Assembly: GCF_000516985.1 (NCBI RefSeq)
Contig: NW_006917091.1
Location: 2,174,670 to 2,205,943 of the forward strand
Source: Pestalotiopsis fici W106-1
Taxonomy: Eukaryota > Ascomycota > Sordariomycetes > Amphisphaeriales > Sporocadaceae
Reading direction: 5' to 3'
DNA length: 31,274 bases
The notes under the pieces were generated by a model. The model was not told where the DNA came from, did no database searches, and was given only the letters and a program-made list of their open reading frames with translations. Made by a program: the position numbers and the translations under genes. Positions 20,701 through 31,274 of this stretch are shown piece after piece; the first letter of the stretch is position 1; every line of letters begins with the position of its first letter.

Positions 20701-23700
20701 GCCGGTCCGCTGCTCGAATTCCGTTGCGTGCGTTTTGCCAGAAGCATCCTTTCGTGTGTTTTCTCCGTCTGCGCGCGCGGCCTTTCTCGGTAACCCGGTT
20801 CCTCCGCTGTATTCCGCAAATTTTCCTCCAGCTTCCAGCAAGCAGTCTGCCAAACATCAGGAACAAACTTCCTTCGTCACAGAACTTTCTGCTGGCTTCT
20901 TTTTCTACCGCATATTGTCTGCGTTGTCGTCTTCGTCGTTGTCGTTGTACCCCTTCGAACGGCACATCACCCTGCCAACTACGTACGTCTCCGGTGTACG
21001 AGTACAGCAGCACGACACGCCTGATCCGTGCGGCCCGTTCTACAACATTGTCAACCTCCGGTACACTTTCGTCTTGCAATTGTTGTTTGTGGCGGCGCTT
21101 GTGCTCTCCTGCTCTTCTGTCGTTGTATGTTCAACAATTGTTCTCCTGTGCTTAAGGTAAGTCCATCTTGTTTCATTGCCTCTATCCCACCACCTTGCCG
21201 TATAGCACTCGAGTCGTCATGGCGTTACAAGTCGAATTGTGGATATAATGCGCGCACTACGCATGCCTTGCTATGGCGAAGACCTCACCCGGATGTCAAC
21301 CTTACAAGCTCTGTCCTCGACGTCCAAGATCAAGCTCGCGCTGCTTGACACTCGACAACTCGGTCCGCCACCGTCTGCCCACCAGACACGAAGTTGGTTG
21401 AAGTGCGTTGAGGCTCTTCCGCCGATAGAGACTGAGAACTCTCTCCGTTGATGTCATGCCCCGCATTGCATTCTGCACAAAGAACCATGTGAGCGCTTCC
21501 AACCAGCAGCTCTTACAAAGCTACGCCGAGAACAACTACCACTTGTATCGCTCTCCACTCCTGCCGACTCGATCATATACGTCATGATGGTAGATGCGAC
21601 TACCATAGGCTCAATGCCCCATTGTCAGTCGAATGGGCTGTTTGATGAGGCCGTGGCAGTCCATCGTACCCTCCCCAGCTGAACGTTTCTTTCTGCCTGG
21701 ACCGGAATTCCTTGCCAGAAGCGAAACTTTTATGGCTCAGATCGCCATGGTCATCACCGACATGTCTTTACACAAGACGTCCTTATGACCGAGTGGCTGG
21801 AGCCGGCTGCTTAGCCCAGGCATGATGTTGCACACACTCCCGCAAAATCATGTCACAAATGACAACAATCTTCAACAGCTCCACGAGTCTCTGGTTTTCG
21901 CCATATACGCGACAACACATTCTCCATCAGACTCCCCAGCAAGCCTTGTCTTTGAGCAGGAGTCCTCGTCATACGCAAGCCTACGTATACCCGACGCATT
22001 CGGTAAATTACTATAAACTGCCAATGGCTAAAGTTGATTCACGCTCATGGCTACGCCTGGAAGTCGATGCAGTCGACTAAAGAAATGACATTAGCCCCCG
22101 AATTTGTGCATTTCTCTGGAGATGTTTGATTTGGCTTCGAAGCACGGCTTCCTATCTACTCCTTTGCTCTATTGGACGCGATCACCAGAGGCGAGGATTT
22201 AAATACAGCAGAGCTTGTGCTACAGGCTACCGCGCTACAGATGGCCATGGTTTTGTGGTGTTATGAAGGACTCGAGTGCTATTACTGCTACTACATGACA
22301 ACCGAAGGGTGTGTCCTTGTTGTGCTAACAGTGACTGTCAGAGTATCAGAGACTAGTAACGACAAAATATCCTCGGCTTTCTCTATCCAAATTACATTTC
22401 TCGAAAAGTTCGGAGTTATTTCCAGTTCTCAACCTCGCGATATTCTCTGATTTCAGACAAGAATACCTGGCGTTGGCGTTCGTTGTTGCTGTCTAGTTTG
22501 CAAATCTGGATATCACCGGTAAGCCTCTTGTTTTTTTCCTGTTTAATACCCCTGACCCCTTCCGACTACCTTGTCTTGTGTTGCTCCTTTACTCTCCCCC
22601 GCAATGAGAATATCAGTCATGGGCGCAACTGTATGGGCTTGGTGGACTTCGTGGACATGCAATCAGGCAGTGGCACCAAACCTCCGAATCTTACGCGCGT
22701 ATAACATCTACGGCCTCGCATCTCAGTGATGTCTACAAAGTCCGATGTTGAATGCGGACCGAGACTTCGAGCATCTTACGAGGCTGGGCAATTTCTCCCA
22801 AACCTGACACCTGGTAACATTCGCCTTTCTCCAATGAATGCTGCCTGCAATAACGCTACAACAACCCAGCATTAGCATTGGATTGCGTTCGGAACGATGT
22901 ATTTCTTCTTCACAAGAACCATGACACTGGCTGGCACTGATTCACCAATGTCCTTTCGCCGCCACTCCAGAAATCACTGCGGGCTTGACGTGCGTATTGC
23001 TAGGTATAGCCGCGCACGGACCCATGGATCCGGACCATATTCCACTTGTCAATATGGCCATGCATAGCTGTCTGGTTCTCGGGCTACATCATGACTGGCA
23101 GCCTCATCATGTGCAATGTGCAAAACCATCATACCGTGCACGAGCCGCTTCCAACAATTTACCGCATTCTTTGCAGCTCACACCGGCAAGCTCATGTCAG
23201 CATCCGATCATCTGTCATGAATTGTCAATGCTGCCAGATTTTTGTCACTAGTTCAGGAACACTAAATAGCAAGTGCTTGCAAATGCTCCTGGTACCCTAG
23301 TTGATCTGTTCATGGAATATCTCGGCTTCTTGTTTCCCATTCTGAAGTCTGGTTCTGCTTTACATGGAACAGTGCACAGTTCTGATTACTAACTATGTAT
23401 AGTTTATCAGTCTCCTTCTGGAAGTCCGTCTTTCAGATCAACGCTTTTCGCACTATCAAGTCTGGAATAATCTGTAATTTGATTTACTGATTATCCGAAT
23501 AAAGAGCAACTCTGGGTAGTAGAACACACTCTGCCAAACCAGTCGATTTCCTTTTGCCTTATTTGGCTTTCCTCAATACGCCTCATACATAAACGGCTTG
23601 TACCAAAAACAGAGGTGAGTCAATCGAGGCCTCGGAAGTAGCAGATCTTCAAACCTGTCAACTAGGCACTGTAAACACAGTGCCTTCCCTGTCCGGCTCA

Positions 23701-23752
23701 TATCTCATGCATTACTGTCAGGTGGAGTACTAATCAACGACTCTTAGACAAG
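20700..23752 (+). other. Presumed long, spliced 5' leader of the RNA-binding protein gene
   Basis: No protein gene is recognisable. Evidence for a leader is the lack of any plus-strand ATG from 20312 to 21126, followed by strong donors at 21157 (GTAAGT), 22519 (GTAAGC) and 23615 (GTGAGT), and acceptor-like ends at 21205 (CCGTATAG), 22456 (GATTTCAG) and 23747 (CTCTTAG). The first ATG, 21127, lies 30 nt before the first donor and would open a short frame (MFNNCSPVLK). Spliced to 21206 this frame would stop at 21451 after 91 codons. Whether all pieces belong to one transcript is not shown by sequence alone; a separate non-coding RNA is possible. Confidence 0.4.
23615..23747 (+). other. Likely 5'-UTR intron just before the start codon
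   Basis: Donor GTGAGT at 23615 and acceptor CTCTTAG ending at 23747, with a near-perfect branch site TACTAAT at 23728-23734, 13-19 nt before the acceptor. The 133-nt intron would end five bases before the ATG of the RNA-binding protein gene (exon begins ACAAG then ATG). Confidence 0.55.
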
Positions 23753-25240
23753 ATGGACACATTCACCCCGTTCAACGGCCAGCCCGCCTCGAATGGCTCC
23801 GGCTCACAGGGCGAGGGAGGTTCGCAGGGTGGCATGCCCCCTATGGCCCCCAATGGCCAAGGTGCCGGCGATAACGGCAACGGATTCCAGGGCGGTGATG
23901 CTTCCCGCCAGACTCTCTGGTAAGCACTTCACACCCTTTTCTTATGACTTGCCATTAACCCTGATAGGATGGGCGAGTTGGCTGGATGGATGGATGAGCA
24001 GTTCATCCGATCCATTTTCCTCTCTTCAATGAACGAGAATGTTCAGGTCAAGATCATTCGCGACCGCCACAGCGGGTAAGTTGGGACACAAACGTGCTCA
24101 TCTCACTCGAGCTAAACCTTGACAGCAATGCGGGCTACTGTTTTGTTGAGTTTGGAACACCTGAAGCTGCTCAGAAGGCCCTTCAGCTTAACGGCTCCCC
24201 CGTTCCCAACACTGATCGTGTGTTCCGCCTTAATTGGGCATCCGGCGGTGGACTTGTTGACCGCCGCGATGACCGCAGCCCGGAATTCTCGATTTTTGTC
24301 GGTGATCTTGGCCACGAGGTCAACGAATTCGTTCTTGTTGCCTTGTTCCAAGCTAGATTTCCTTCGTGCAAGTCTGCTAAGATCATGACCGACCAGCAGA
24401 CCGGTCAGTCTCGTGGTTACGGTTTCGTCCGCTTCAGCAATGAGCAGGATCAGCAGCGCGCTCTGGTTGAGATGCAGGGAGTTTACTGCGGCAACAGACC
24501 CATGCGTGTGTCGCCCGCCACTCCCAAGAATCGGTACGTTTCCATTCGTCTCCTATCCTAAATAGCCAGCACTCACATCTTTCATAGCAGCCACCAAGGA
24601 GGACAGTTCCAGAACTTTGGCGGTCACCAGATGATGGCCCCAGCTGCCGCCGTTCAGCAGCCAGGCATGGCTAACCCCTGGGTTGCTCAGCAACAGCAAG
24701 GCTTCGGTGGTTACCAGCAGGGCGGGCAGGGGTACAATCCTATGGTGATGAACCAGTTTACCGACCCTAACAACACGACTGTCTTTGTTGGTGGCTTGTC
24801 GGGCTATGTCACTGAGGATGAGCTGCGTTCATTTTTCCAAGGTTTTGGAGAGATCACCTACGTCAAGATTCCTCCCGGCAAGGGCTGCGGCTTCGTCCAG
24901 TTTGTCCATCGCCATGCTGCTGAGATGGCGATCAACCAGATGCAGGGCTACCCGATTGGCAACTCTCGCGTCCGCCTCTCCTGGGGTCGATCTCAGAACA
25001 ATTCGGGAGTAGGTACTCCCTATCGCCCTGCTCCCCCGCCTCCTCACTATTTCCCTCCTGGCCCACCCGGACCCCCCGGACCCCCTGGCCCGGGCTTTGG
25101 CGGTCCTGGCTTCGGTGGTAATGGTGGACACCAAGGTCCTCCTCCCGGTGGACTTGGTCCTCAGGTAAGCCTCGCTGCCTTGCAACCGTTCCAACATTGA
25201 GCGTAATGAGACGATGAAACTGACCCGGTGGCTACAGTAA
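23753..25240 (+). CDS. Three-RRM RNA-binding protein, Csx1/Nam8/TIA-1-like
   Basis: Five exons: 23753-23919, 23968-24075, 24126-24533, 24588-25164 and 25238-25240. Introns are 48, 50, 54 and 73 nt, all GT-AG, and phases 2, 2, 2, 0 agree; 420 aa. RRM1 is about 54-130 (RNP2 LWMGEL, RNP1 NAGYCFVEF), RRM2 147-222 (IFVGDL; RGYGFVRF) and RRM3 291-361 (VFVGGL; KGCGFVQF). The N-terminus is Gly/Ser/Gln-rich, the RRM2-RRM3 linker Gln/Gly-rich, and the C-terminus is a Pro/Gly tail with PPGPPGPPG. This order fits the fungal Csx1/Nam8/Ngr1 group, which acts in mRNA stability or U1 snRNP-linked splicing; which role applies here cannot be read from sequence. Exon 4 may begin at 24588 or 24591 (TAGCAG tandem acceptor). 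The stop TAA is the first codon after the last intron; intron retention would add 11 residues and stop at 25200. Confidence 0.9.
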
Positions 25241-26766
25241 ATGCTTTCTCGCATCGCATTCCGGCGTCCAGCGTTCTGGTGTTCGAGTCGTTGGTCGTCT
25301 TCTAACTTCCGTCGTTCGGTCACGGCTTTCTGGTGTCTTCTATAGTGGTGCATCTATCTGATTCGCGTCACTTTCCTTCATTTTCGTCGATTCTTTTTGG
25401 CTGCCACGAAAAGCGTTTGGCAGGGCTGGCCAGTTTGAAACCAACCGTAATGAGAGCAAGAGCAACAAGGGGTATAGACGATGGATTGCGCTGTGTTCCT
25501 TGTCGTTTGCGATCTGCCACCATAGAATTATGGACATGGTGGAGCGGGGTCAGTAAGAAAGTGTTTCAGTTGATGATACTGCCGCTGGTAGTTTTTGCAG
25601 TGGCGTACGGATTGATGTGGCCGGGGCGTTTGCGTTTAGTCAGGCGCATGTGTGTGCATATGGGCTGCTATTCCATCTACATCACGGTGGCTGTCACTTG
25701 ACATGGCGTTAAGGAATGATGCTTGGTTGGCACGTTGCCAAAACAAAAAGTTCAGTCTCTTCACCGGTAGTTTCAGCTCGAGAATATGAGTCTTCTTTCC
25801 ATGAGTCTTGGGAGTTCCACTTTTTTCCTCCCCTTCAACAAGAAGCCAAAAAAAAAATTCTTTTTGACCTCGAAAATTCTTTGCTGTGTCGGCACTGATA
25901 TGATGATCATGATCCATCCATGCTCACGTACTGCCATCCAATCTTCTTTTTCTCTCTCTCTTTTTTTCTTTCTTTTTTTTTTTAAAAAAAAAAAAAGGTT
26001 CTTCCCGGTCCAGGGTTCTTTCTCAGGGAGGCCTCAGGAGATTTGTTTTGCAGAAATAAGGGGGGAGGGGAGAAAAGGCAGGTTTCCTGGGTGCATAGTC
26101 CTGATCATCAGCTCTCCGTAGATGGCAGGGCAGAGCCATGTGCCATCATTAAGTGTGGAATTCACGAATACATCCACACATCCATCAGGGGTCGTCTTAT
26201 ACACCATAGTACTCGCTATGGACAGAACTCGAACAAGTCATCAAAGTTTCGAAGTCGCTTAAATAACTACTTTTCCCACGGAGTGCCGAGTAATAACAGC
26301 TGCACCAAGTGGTAGCCGCTGTATTTGGTAATATTTAAAATACGCAATCAATTTTGCCGACTTGAAAAGGCCATCCCGCAATGATGCCGGCTTTATTATA
26401 CTTTGTATATCACGCCCGTCTGTTTTTGTTTACCCCGGCACAGACAGGCTGGCAAGAGTAGGGGCTTTGGAAGTCGGGCCCGGCAGTAGATGATAGTCAT
26501 TTGCGGGAAATTGTACATGCAGGACAGTTTGACAAAGAACTTGAACTTGCAAACAGCAAAAACTTCATTTACGCAATCCGGGTATATCTAATACATCTTA
26601 GTCGTATGACAACAAACCAACCCCTGCCTCTGGACCATGCTTTTAGGTCTACCATGTGACATATCCCCTGAACGCCCGAGCTTATTTATGAGTGATGGTT
26701 CACTCCCGTCTTGTACCGCGGAGAGGTAGAGGGAGAGTAAAAGTAACAAAGGAAAGAAATTGTGGT
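25241..26766. other. Convergent spacer between RNA-binding protein and kinase 3' ends
   Basis: About 1.5 kb shared by the 3' regions of two genes that face each other. A CT-rich run leads into T11 directly joined to A13 (25973-25996). A minus-strand AATAAA near 26390-26395 could serve the kinase. Frames here are short and unlike known proteins. Confidence 0.6.
25973..25996. terminator. T11-A13 inverted homopolymer between convergent genes
   Basis: Eleven T followed at once by thirteen A, a self-complementary block that gives U-rich then A-rich RNA from either strand. Its place midway between convergent genes fits a two-way 3'-end or nucleosome-free element; this is inference. Confidence 0.3.
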
Positions 26767-29016
26767 TCAAGCGCGCGGTTCTGCCGAGTCATCTTCATCC
26801 AGGGGCTCTACTCTCACCAGTATCTCCTCTAACAAGCCCTCTAGAAAGGTGCCAACCTCTCGGCCCATGCCCACAGGTTCGCTCTTGTCGAGACGGTCGA
26901 TCTCTTTGCACACATTCGCTAACTTATAGACGTGCTTTCGTATCCTGTCCTGAGCCGCCTCTGCGCGCTGCCGTTGCGGGGTGACGACCTTTTCATTTCG
27001 GTATACTTGCTGAAGTCTGATTTGCCGTCGCTTGAGGGCTTCCTCAAGCGCTGGGAATATGACATCGTTCAAGGCGTCGAGCTCGGCGTTGGGATTCGTG
27101 GCTGCAGGTGACGGGAAGGAATCCGGAGTGAAGAGCGGTGCTTGTCTCGGTTGCGCCTTGGACGGAAAGCCAGCTTGTTGAAACATTCCCTGCTGATTTG
27201 TGACTTTTTGTGGAAGCATCTGAGGAGGAGCACCACGAAAGGGTGGAATATCGGCCAGGTTTAGAGGGCCCGGCTTGGATGCAACCCGTTGGTGCTGATG
27301 CAATTGGGCTTGTGAGCCCCTAGGGGACAAGGCCGGCGCTGGGTGGTTGAACTGTGGCTGGGCTACGGGCGTAATATTCAGCTGTGACATGTCATGTTGG
27401 AGTTGCTCCTTCAATGCCCTGTCAAAGTCGGGTGATGCCATGGTCGGCGGCGGAGGCACCTGCTTCGAAATTGGCCTGGGCGTAGAGGAATCCTGTGATA
27501 GCTTTGTAGGAGAAGCTGGCAGAGGCACCTTTGTTGGCGACGACAGAGGCGCCAGGCCAGAGACGGGCTTTCGCTGGGGCGATGGCTGCCTTGCTGTTCC
27601 GGTCGAAGATGTGTTGTTTGGGGGCTTGAGAGTAGTGGCGGGCACGGACGAGCTGGACGACTCCTGATTCTTTGTTGGCGAAAGACTTCTAGTTCTCTCG
27701 CCGTAGTCTTCCTCGAGCGGCCTTAGTGCTCTCGAGTTCCTAGTCGATTCGTCCATTGGGAAAAGACCAGGGCGAGTTACCTTTCCACCTCTTTCGCTGA
27801 CGAGCCGAACAGTACCAAAGTCCCACATGTCCTCATTAACAGGTTCGCGCTCGCGTATGTCGTCAGCCCCATCAAGCTCTTCCTCGTCTTCAGACTTGTG
27901 GGTAGCCTTCCACCTACTATGGCGCTCGATCAACTCGGTCAGATAAGATGTTTTTTTGGCTTTCCGGATAAAGGGGTGCTTGAGCAGATCCTTGGCCGAG
28001 GGCCTCTCCTTGGGGTCCCGCTGTAGACAGAGTTCAATGAAGTCTTTGAACGCCTTAGTGAAGTTGCCGTCGAGCCTGGGCGGGGGGTTCTTTGGGATCA
28101 AGAAGAGGACTTTCATGGGGTGGATATCTGCGTAGGGCGGCTCCCCATTGGCGAGCTCCAGGGCTGTGATACCAAGGGACCAAATGTCTGCCTTGTGGTC
28201 GTAGCCCGACTGCTTGATGACCTCGGGTGCCATCCAGAAAGGGGTGCCAACAAATGTGTTCTTCTTGGTCATGGTGGCAGAAAGCTGACCCGACACACCA
28301 AAGTCGGCAAGCTTGACCTGGCCATTGGAGCCAAGCAGGACATTGGCAGCTGTTGTGAATCAACGGATTAGTCGTTTGAACGTAAAGGATTGCGTATTTT
28401 GTTACCATGCTTTATGCCGACTTGAGCAATACGGGAGGAGATAATTTACCCTTTACATCCCTGTGCAATTTCTTGTCGCAATGGAGGTATTCCAAGCCGA
28501 GGAGCAGTTCTCTCACAATAATGGCAATGTAATCCTCGCCAATGTGGCCGGGCTTCATGAGGTCGGCACAGCTTCCACCAGAGCAGAACTCCATGACGAT
28601 CCACAATTCGGCGCCCTTGGCGTAGGAGCCATAGTACTTTGTGACGTAGGGCGACTGCAGCTCGGACAAGATGGCTATCTCTTGGACGATGTCCTCAACC
28701 TCGTCCTCGGCATTTTCTATGTCAATGACCTTGATGGCAACCGCCTGACCACTCTTCTTGTCGACACTGCGGGTAGATACAAGTCAGCCGATTTGTTTCT
28801 CTTTCTCTTTCTCTCCCTCTCCCCCACCCTTCTCTCGAGGTGTGCGAGGGATACGACAGACACGATCTAGTCTGATCGATGCGGTTGGGTACGGATCTGT
28901 CTCTCTTCTTACCCCTTGTAAACCTTGCCAAAACTGCCCCCGCCGATGCAATATTCCTTGGTGTAGAGAAGCTCGGGATCGAGAGCTTCGTTAGCCTCGT
29001 AGTCGCGGTCGGCCAT
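26767..29016 (-). CDS. Ste20/germinal-centre-type Ser/Thr kinase (Sid1/SepL-like)
   Basis: Three exons: 29016-28913, 28766-28450 and 28349-26767. Introns (GTAAGA...CGCAG; GTAAAT...AACAG) have phases 2 and 1; 667 aa. The kinase domain lies at about 18-268: glycine loop GGGSFG 25-30, Lys47, Glu64, HRD 136-138, Asn143, DFG 156-158, activation-loop Thr near 172 and 176, and APE 181-183. All catalytic residues are present. Sequence around YTKEYCIGGGSFGKVYKG and SGQLSATMTKKNTFVGTPFWMAPE is typical of GCK kinases such as Sid1/SepL/SID-1 of the septation initiation network and human MST3/STK25. A Ser/Pro-rich disordered region follows (about 270-550), then a conserved-looking helical tail (about 555-655) that may bind a partner as Cdc14 binds Sid1. 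Assignment between Sid1- and MST-1-type needs a tree. The start is the first ATG; no minus-strand ATG occurs for about 340 nt upstream. Confidence 0.92.
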
Positions 29017-31274
29017 GGTGCAGACTCTGAAGGTTGTTCGGATTGGTGCGTAGATTTGTATGTACCGCCGTGAATCGTTGACGATGGCGGCGGGGTCGCT
29101 CTGCTCTGTGGGCACCTACCAATGGACTTGCTGCTACTGTACCGGGGTGGTGGTGCGAGGGCGGCGGCGGGGCGAAGAAACAGGCAGCACAGACAAACGA
29201 GGAGATCTGAATTAATCACAGTCGATGATGGTTCCACGTTCCTCGGCGTTGCGATGCGCCTATTCAATCACTGACTGGCAAGCCCAGAGCTTGCTGAGGT
29301 GGTCGCCAGAGAGGCTACGAATCAACAGTGAATGAGGGTGCTGAACGACGGCGCTTTGCGCATTCGGCAATTGGCATCGATGGCGCCGACGAATGGACTG
29401 ACGAGCTGCTTGGATTCAGGCGACGGCGGCGAAGAGAATAGTGAACGAGAGTGTCTCTTTCAGAAACGAATGCGACAGCGGTCAGAAGTCAATCGCGCAG
29501 GTCCTGGCAAATGACGCCTGGCATGTACTCGCAGAATGACAGAGGGAGTGTGTGCAAAGAGGCCCCCTCGAGGCAGTAGTAAGAAATGGTGAGGATTGGA
29601 AGAAGGAGACAACAACAAGAAGTAGAAAAACAAAGTCGGTGAGGCAGTAACAGCAGCAGCTGCAGTAGCTGCAGTAGCTGCAGCAAGAGGAGGAGGAGGA
29701 AAGCTTGACTATAGTAGTCGATGTTGCGCATCCACATGCATTGAAGAACCCAGGCTGGGGGTAGGCTCAGTCAACCCATCAATGCGCCGAGGGGACTCGG
29801 ATGCGCAGCAAGTACAGTGGACGTGAACTCTGAACCAGCCAGTGAATAACACAATGTAGTGAAAGGTGTCGTCTGACTGCCTGCCTGCTTGCACAAAGGA
29901 ATTAGAATATAGTGGACCAAGTTTAGAATAATATCAAGATGATCAGCACTTCAGAGACAGATACACACACGCACAGAGAGAGAGAGAGATTAGTTTTTTT
30001 GTAGATTTTGTTGTTTGTTTTTTTTTTCCCCCCTCTTCCTTGTCTTTGTTGTTGATGTCTGAGCCAAAGGGCAGTCGGCGGCGATCGACCAGCAGGCAGG
30101 TAGCAGGCCAAGTAAGTACCTACCTACCTTCCCTACCAATGCAGCCCTTGGTACAGCTAGGTCGTCAGCGCTTATTAGTCCATTGGAGAACAGAATTCAA
30201 CAAGCACCAACGCAACGCCACTTGAGCAATTAACATATCAAATATGATAGTGATAATAAGGAAAACACATTGTACTTGATTTTGGTCTTCATTGTTCAGT
30301 ATGTACATGTGAGAAATCATCAGGATATGCTGAATACACTCACACACTAGATATGTACACAAGGTATCCATGGATGGTATACATACCCTATCTATGTCGG
30401 GTCGGGTACCTACGAAGCTTGGATTGTACCTCACCAGCCTACAACTAACCTAGGTACGTAATTTCAATGTTCACCTTTAGCTACAAACAGACATGGCACA
30501 TCCATCAAGCCTGCGCAAATCACCCGGTGCGCCCGAAAGGCTCCCGAGCCTCAGCGCCCTCCCCCCCATGTTGATCCCATCCGATCATCGATCCATCGTG
30601 GGGTAGAGACAAATATGCAGGTGGGATGCTTTTTGATTGGCTGTGATGCAATGCAACCTCCATTGCAACCTGATTGCCAGAGAAACCAGAGGAAAACAAA
30701 TCATTCAAATTTTTTTTTCTTCCTTCTTCTTTCTTTTTTCTCTGCCTTGGTTGGTTGCATGGGCTTGGGGGAAATTGTTCATTCTCATCTAGTCATCCAT
30801 TCAATCAAGTCTTTGAATCCATCATCAAGCAGCGAAAGCATGGTAACCTTGGGTCAAATGCCCTAATATGTCAAATGTCATTCATGTCAAGACACACACA
30901 CTTTGCTCCTCCCTCTGGGTCGTGTCTCATTATCCTTGGCCTAGGTGGGTGGGGTGTCTTCAGACTATACACGGTACTAGGTATCAATGTACACACCTTG
31001 CGGCACCCGATCACCTGCACATGTGGCCCTCTCGCATCTGGGGCAACGGTCCCTGTGTTGGGCGAATGGTTCAAGCACATTGAACACCTACAGGAGGTCT
31101 ACGGGTACATAGGTACAAGGAACAACCAGACAGATGAGCAGCAGAATAGACTTGAATGTCAGTCTGGCTGAAGTGTGTCAGGAACCCGGAACATTGTAAC
31201 TCTAATTTTCCTTGGTTTCTTTTCTTTTTTTTTTTTTTTCCCTCCTCTGTCTTATTGGTCAACATTATTTCAAT
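29017..31274. other. Kinase leader/promoter and gene-free right end
   Basis: The first 340 or so bases lack any minus-strand ATG and are the likely kinase leader. Further right come a GGA/CTGCAG repeat (29658-29700), a GA run near 29977-29990, a T-tract with C run (about 30019-30033), ACCTAGGTAC at 30448-30457 and a CT-rich T-tract at the right edge (about 31219-31245). The last resembles the start region of a plus-strand gene beyond the window. No protein frame is credible. Confidence 0.5.
29658..29683. repeat. Three copies of AGCTGCAGT beside a GGA run
   Basis: Nine-base units begin at 29658, 29667 and 29676 (last base of the third changed), each holding a CTGCAG palindrome, with a short GGA repeat right after. 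It lies about 640 bases upstream of the kinase start codon. Confidence 0.6.

Noticed and set aside
20332..20793. 153-codon plus frame rich in Pro, Ser and Phe
   Set aside because: Low-complexity translation of a CT-rich promoter stretch; it does not start with ATG and has no family resemblance.
20735..21160. 141-codon plus frame that looks like a membrane protein
   Set aside because: It opens with TTG and has no ATG until 21127. The hydrophobicity comes from T-rich leader sequence.
24094..24561. Separate short RRM gene starting at 24094
   Set aside because: The start is intron sequence; exon joins on both sides keep phase and complete RRM1, so it is part of the three-RRM gene.

Overview
The window looks like nuclear DNA of a filamentous ascomycete, most likely a Sordariomycete and perhaps Hypocreales. 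Short introns (48-156 nt) carry GTAAGT/GTACGT/GTATGT donors and CTGAC or TACTAAT branch sites. Leaders are CT-rich, spacers are full of microsatellites and CCTAGG/GGTACC-type palindromes, and every recognisable protein is of a fungal type. The order-level placement is inference.

Layout, left to right. (1) Minus strand, 45-2025: 5' part of a SLIP-GC/dynamin-like large GTPase that runs off the left edge. (2) Minus, 2973-4055: a secreted-pathway, five-helix cytochrome b561 membrane protein whose first 34-nt coding exon encodes the signal peptide. (3) Minus, 5061-6701: a UBA-UAS-UIM-UBX adaptor of Cdc48/p97 (Ubx5/UBXN7 type). (4) 6702-8435: spacer with a 12-bp and an 11-bp tandem array. (5) Minus, 8436-14047: the proteasome HEAT-repeat adaptor Ecm29, three exons, 1816 aa. 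(6) 14048-23752: about 9.7 kb with no recognisable protein gene. Its right third looks like a CT-rich promoter and a very long, spliced 5' leader. (7) Plus, 23753-25240: a three-RRM Csx1/Nam8/TIA-1-like RNA-binding protein whose stop codon is the first codon of the last exon. (8) 25241-26766: convergent spacer. (9) Minus, 26767-29016: a germinal-centre-type Ste20 kinase resembling Sid1/SepL. (10) 29017-31274: its ATG-free leader and an upstream spacer with no gene seen.

The genes are mostly housekeeping. Ecm29 and the UBX protein both belong to the ubiquitin-proteasome/Cdc48 system and are neighbours on one strand. The GTPase carries SUMO-acceptor-like motifs and the UBX protein a SUMO-interacting-like motif. 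That theme is suggestive, but it is not evidence of a linked system. I saw no transposon, tRNA, rRNA, CRISPR or biosynthetic cluster. The points most worth a second look are the 9.7 kb divergent interval, its roughly 820-nt stretch without any ATG, the alternative 3' ends of the RNA-binding protein, and the phased 11-bp A-tract array.
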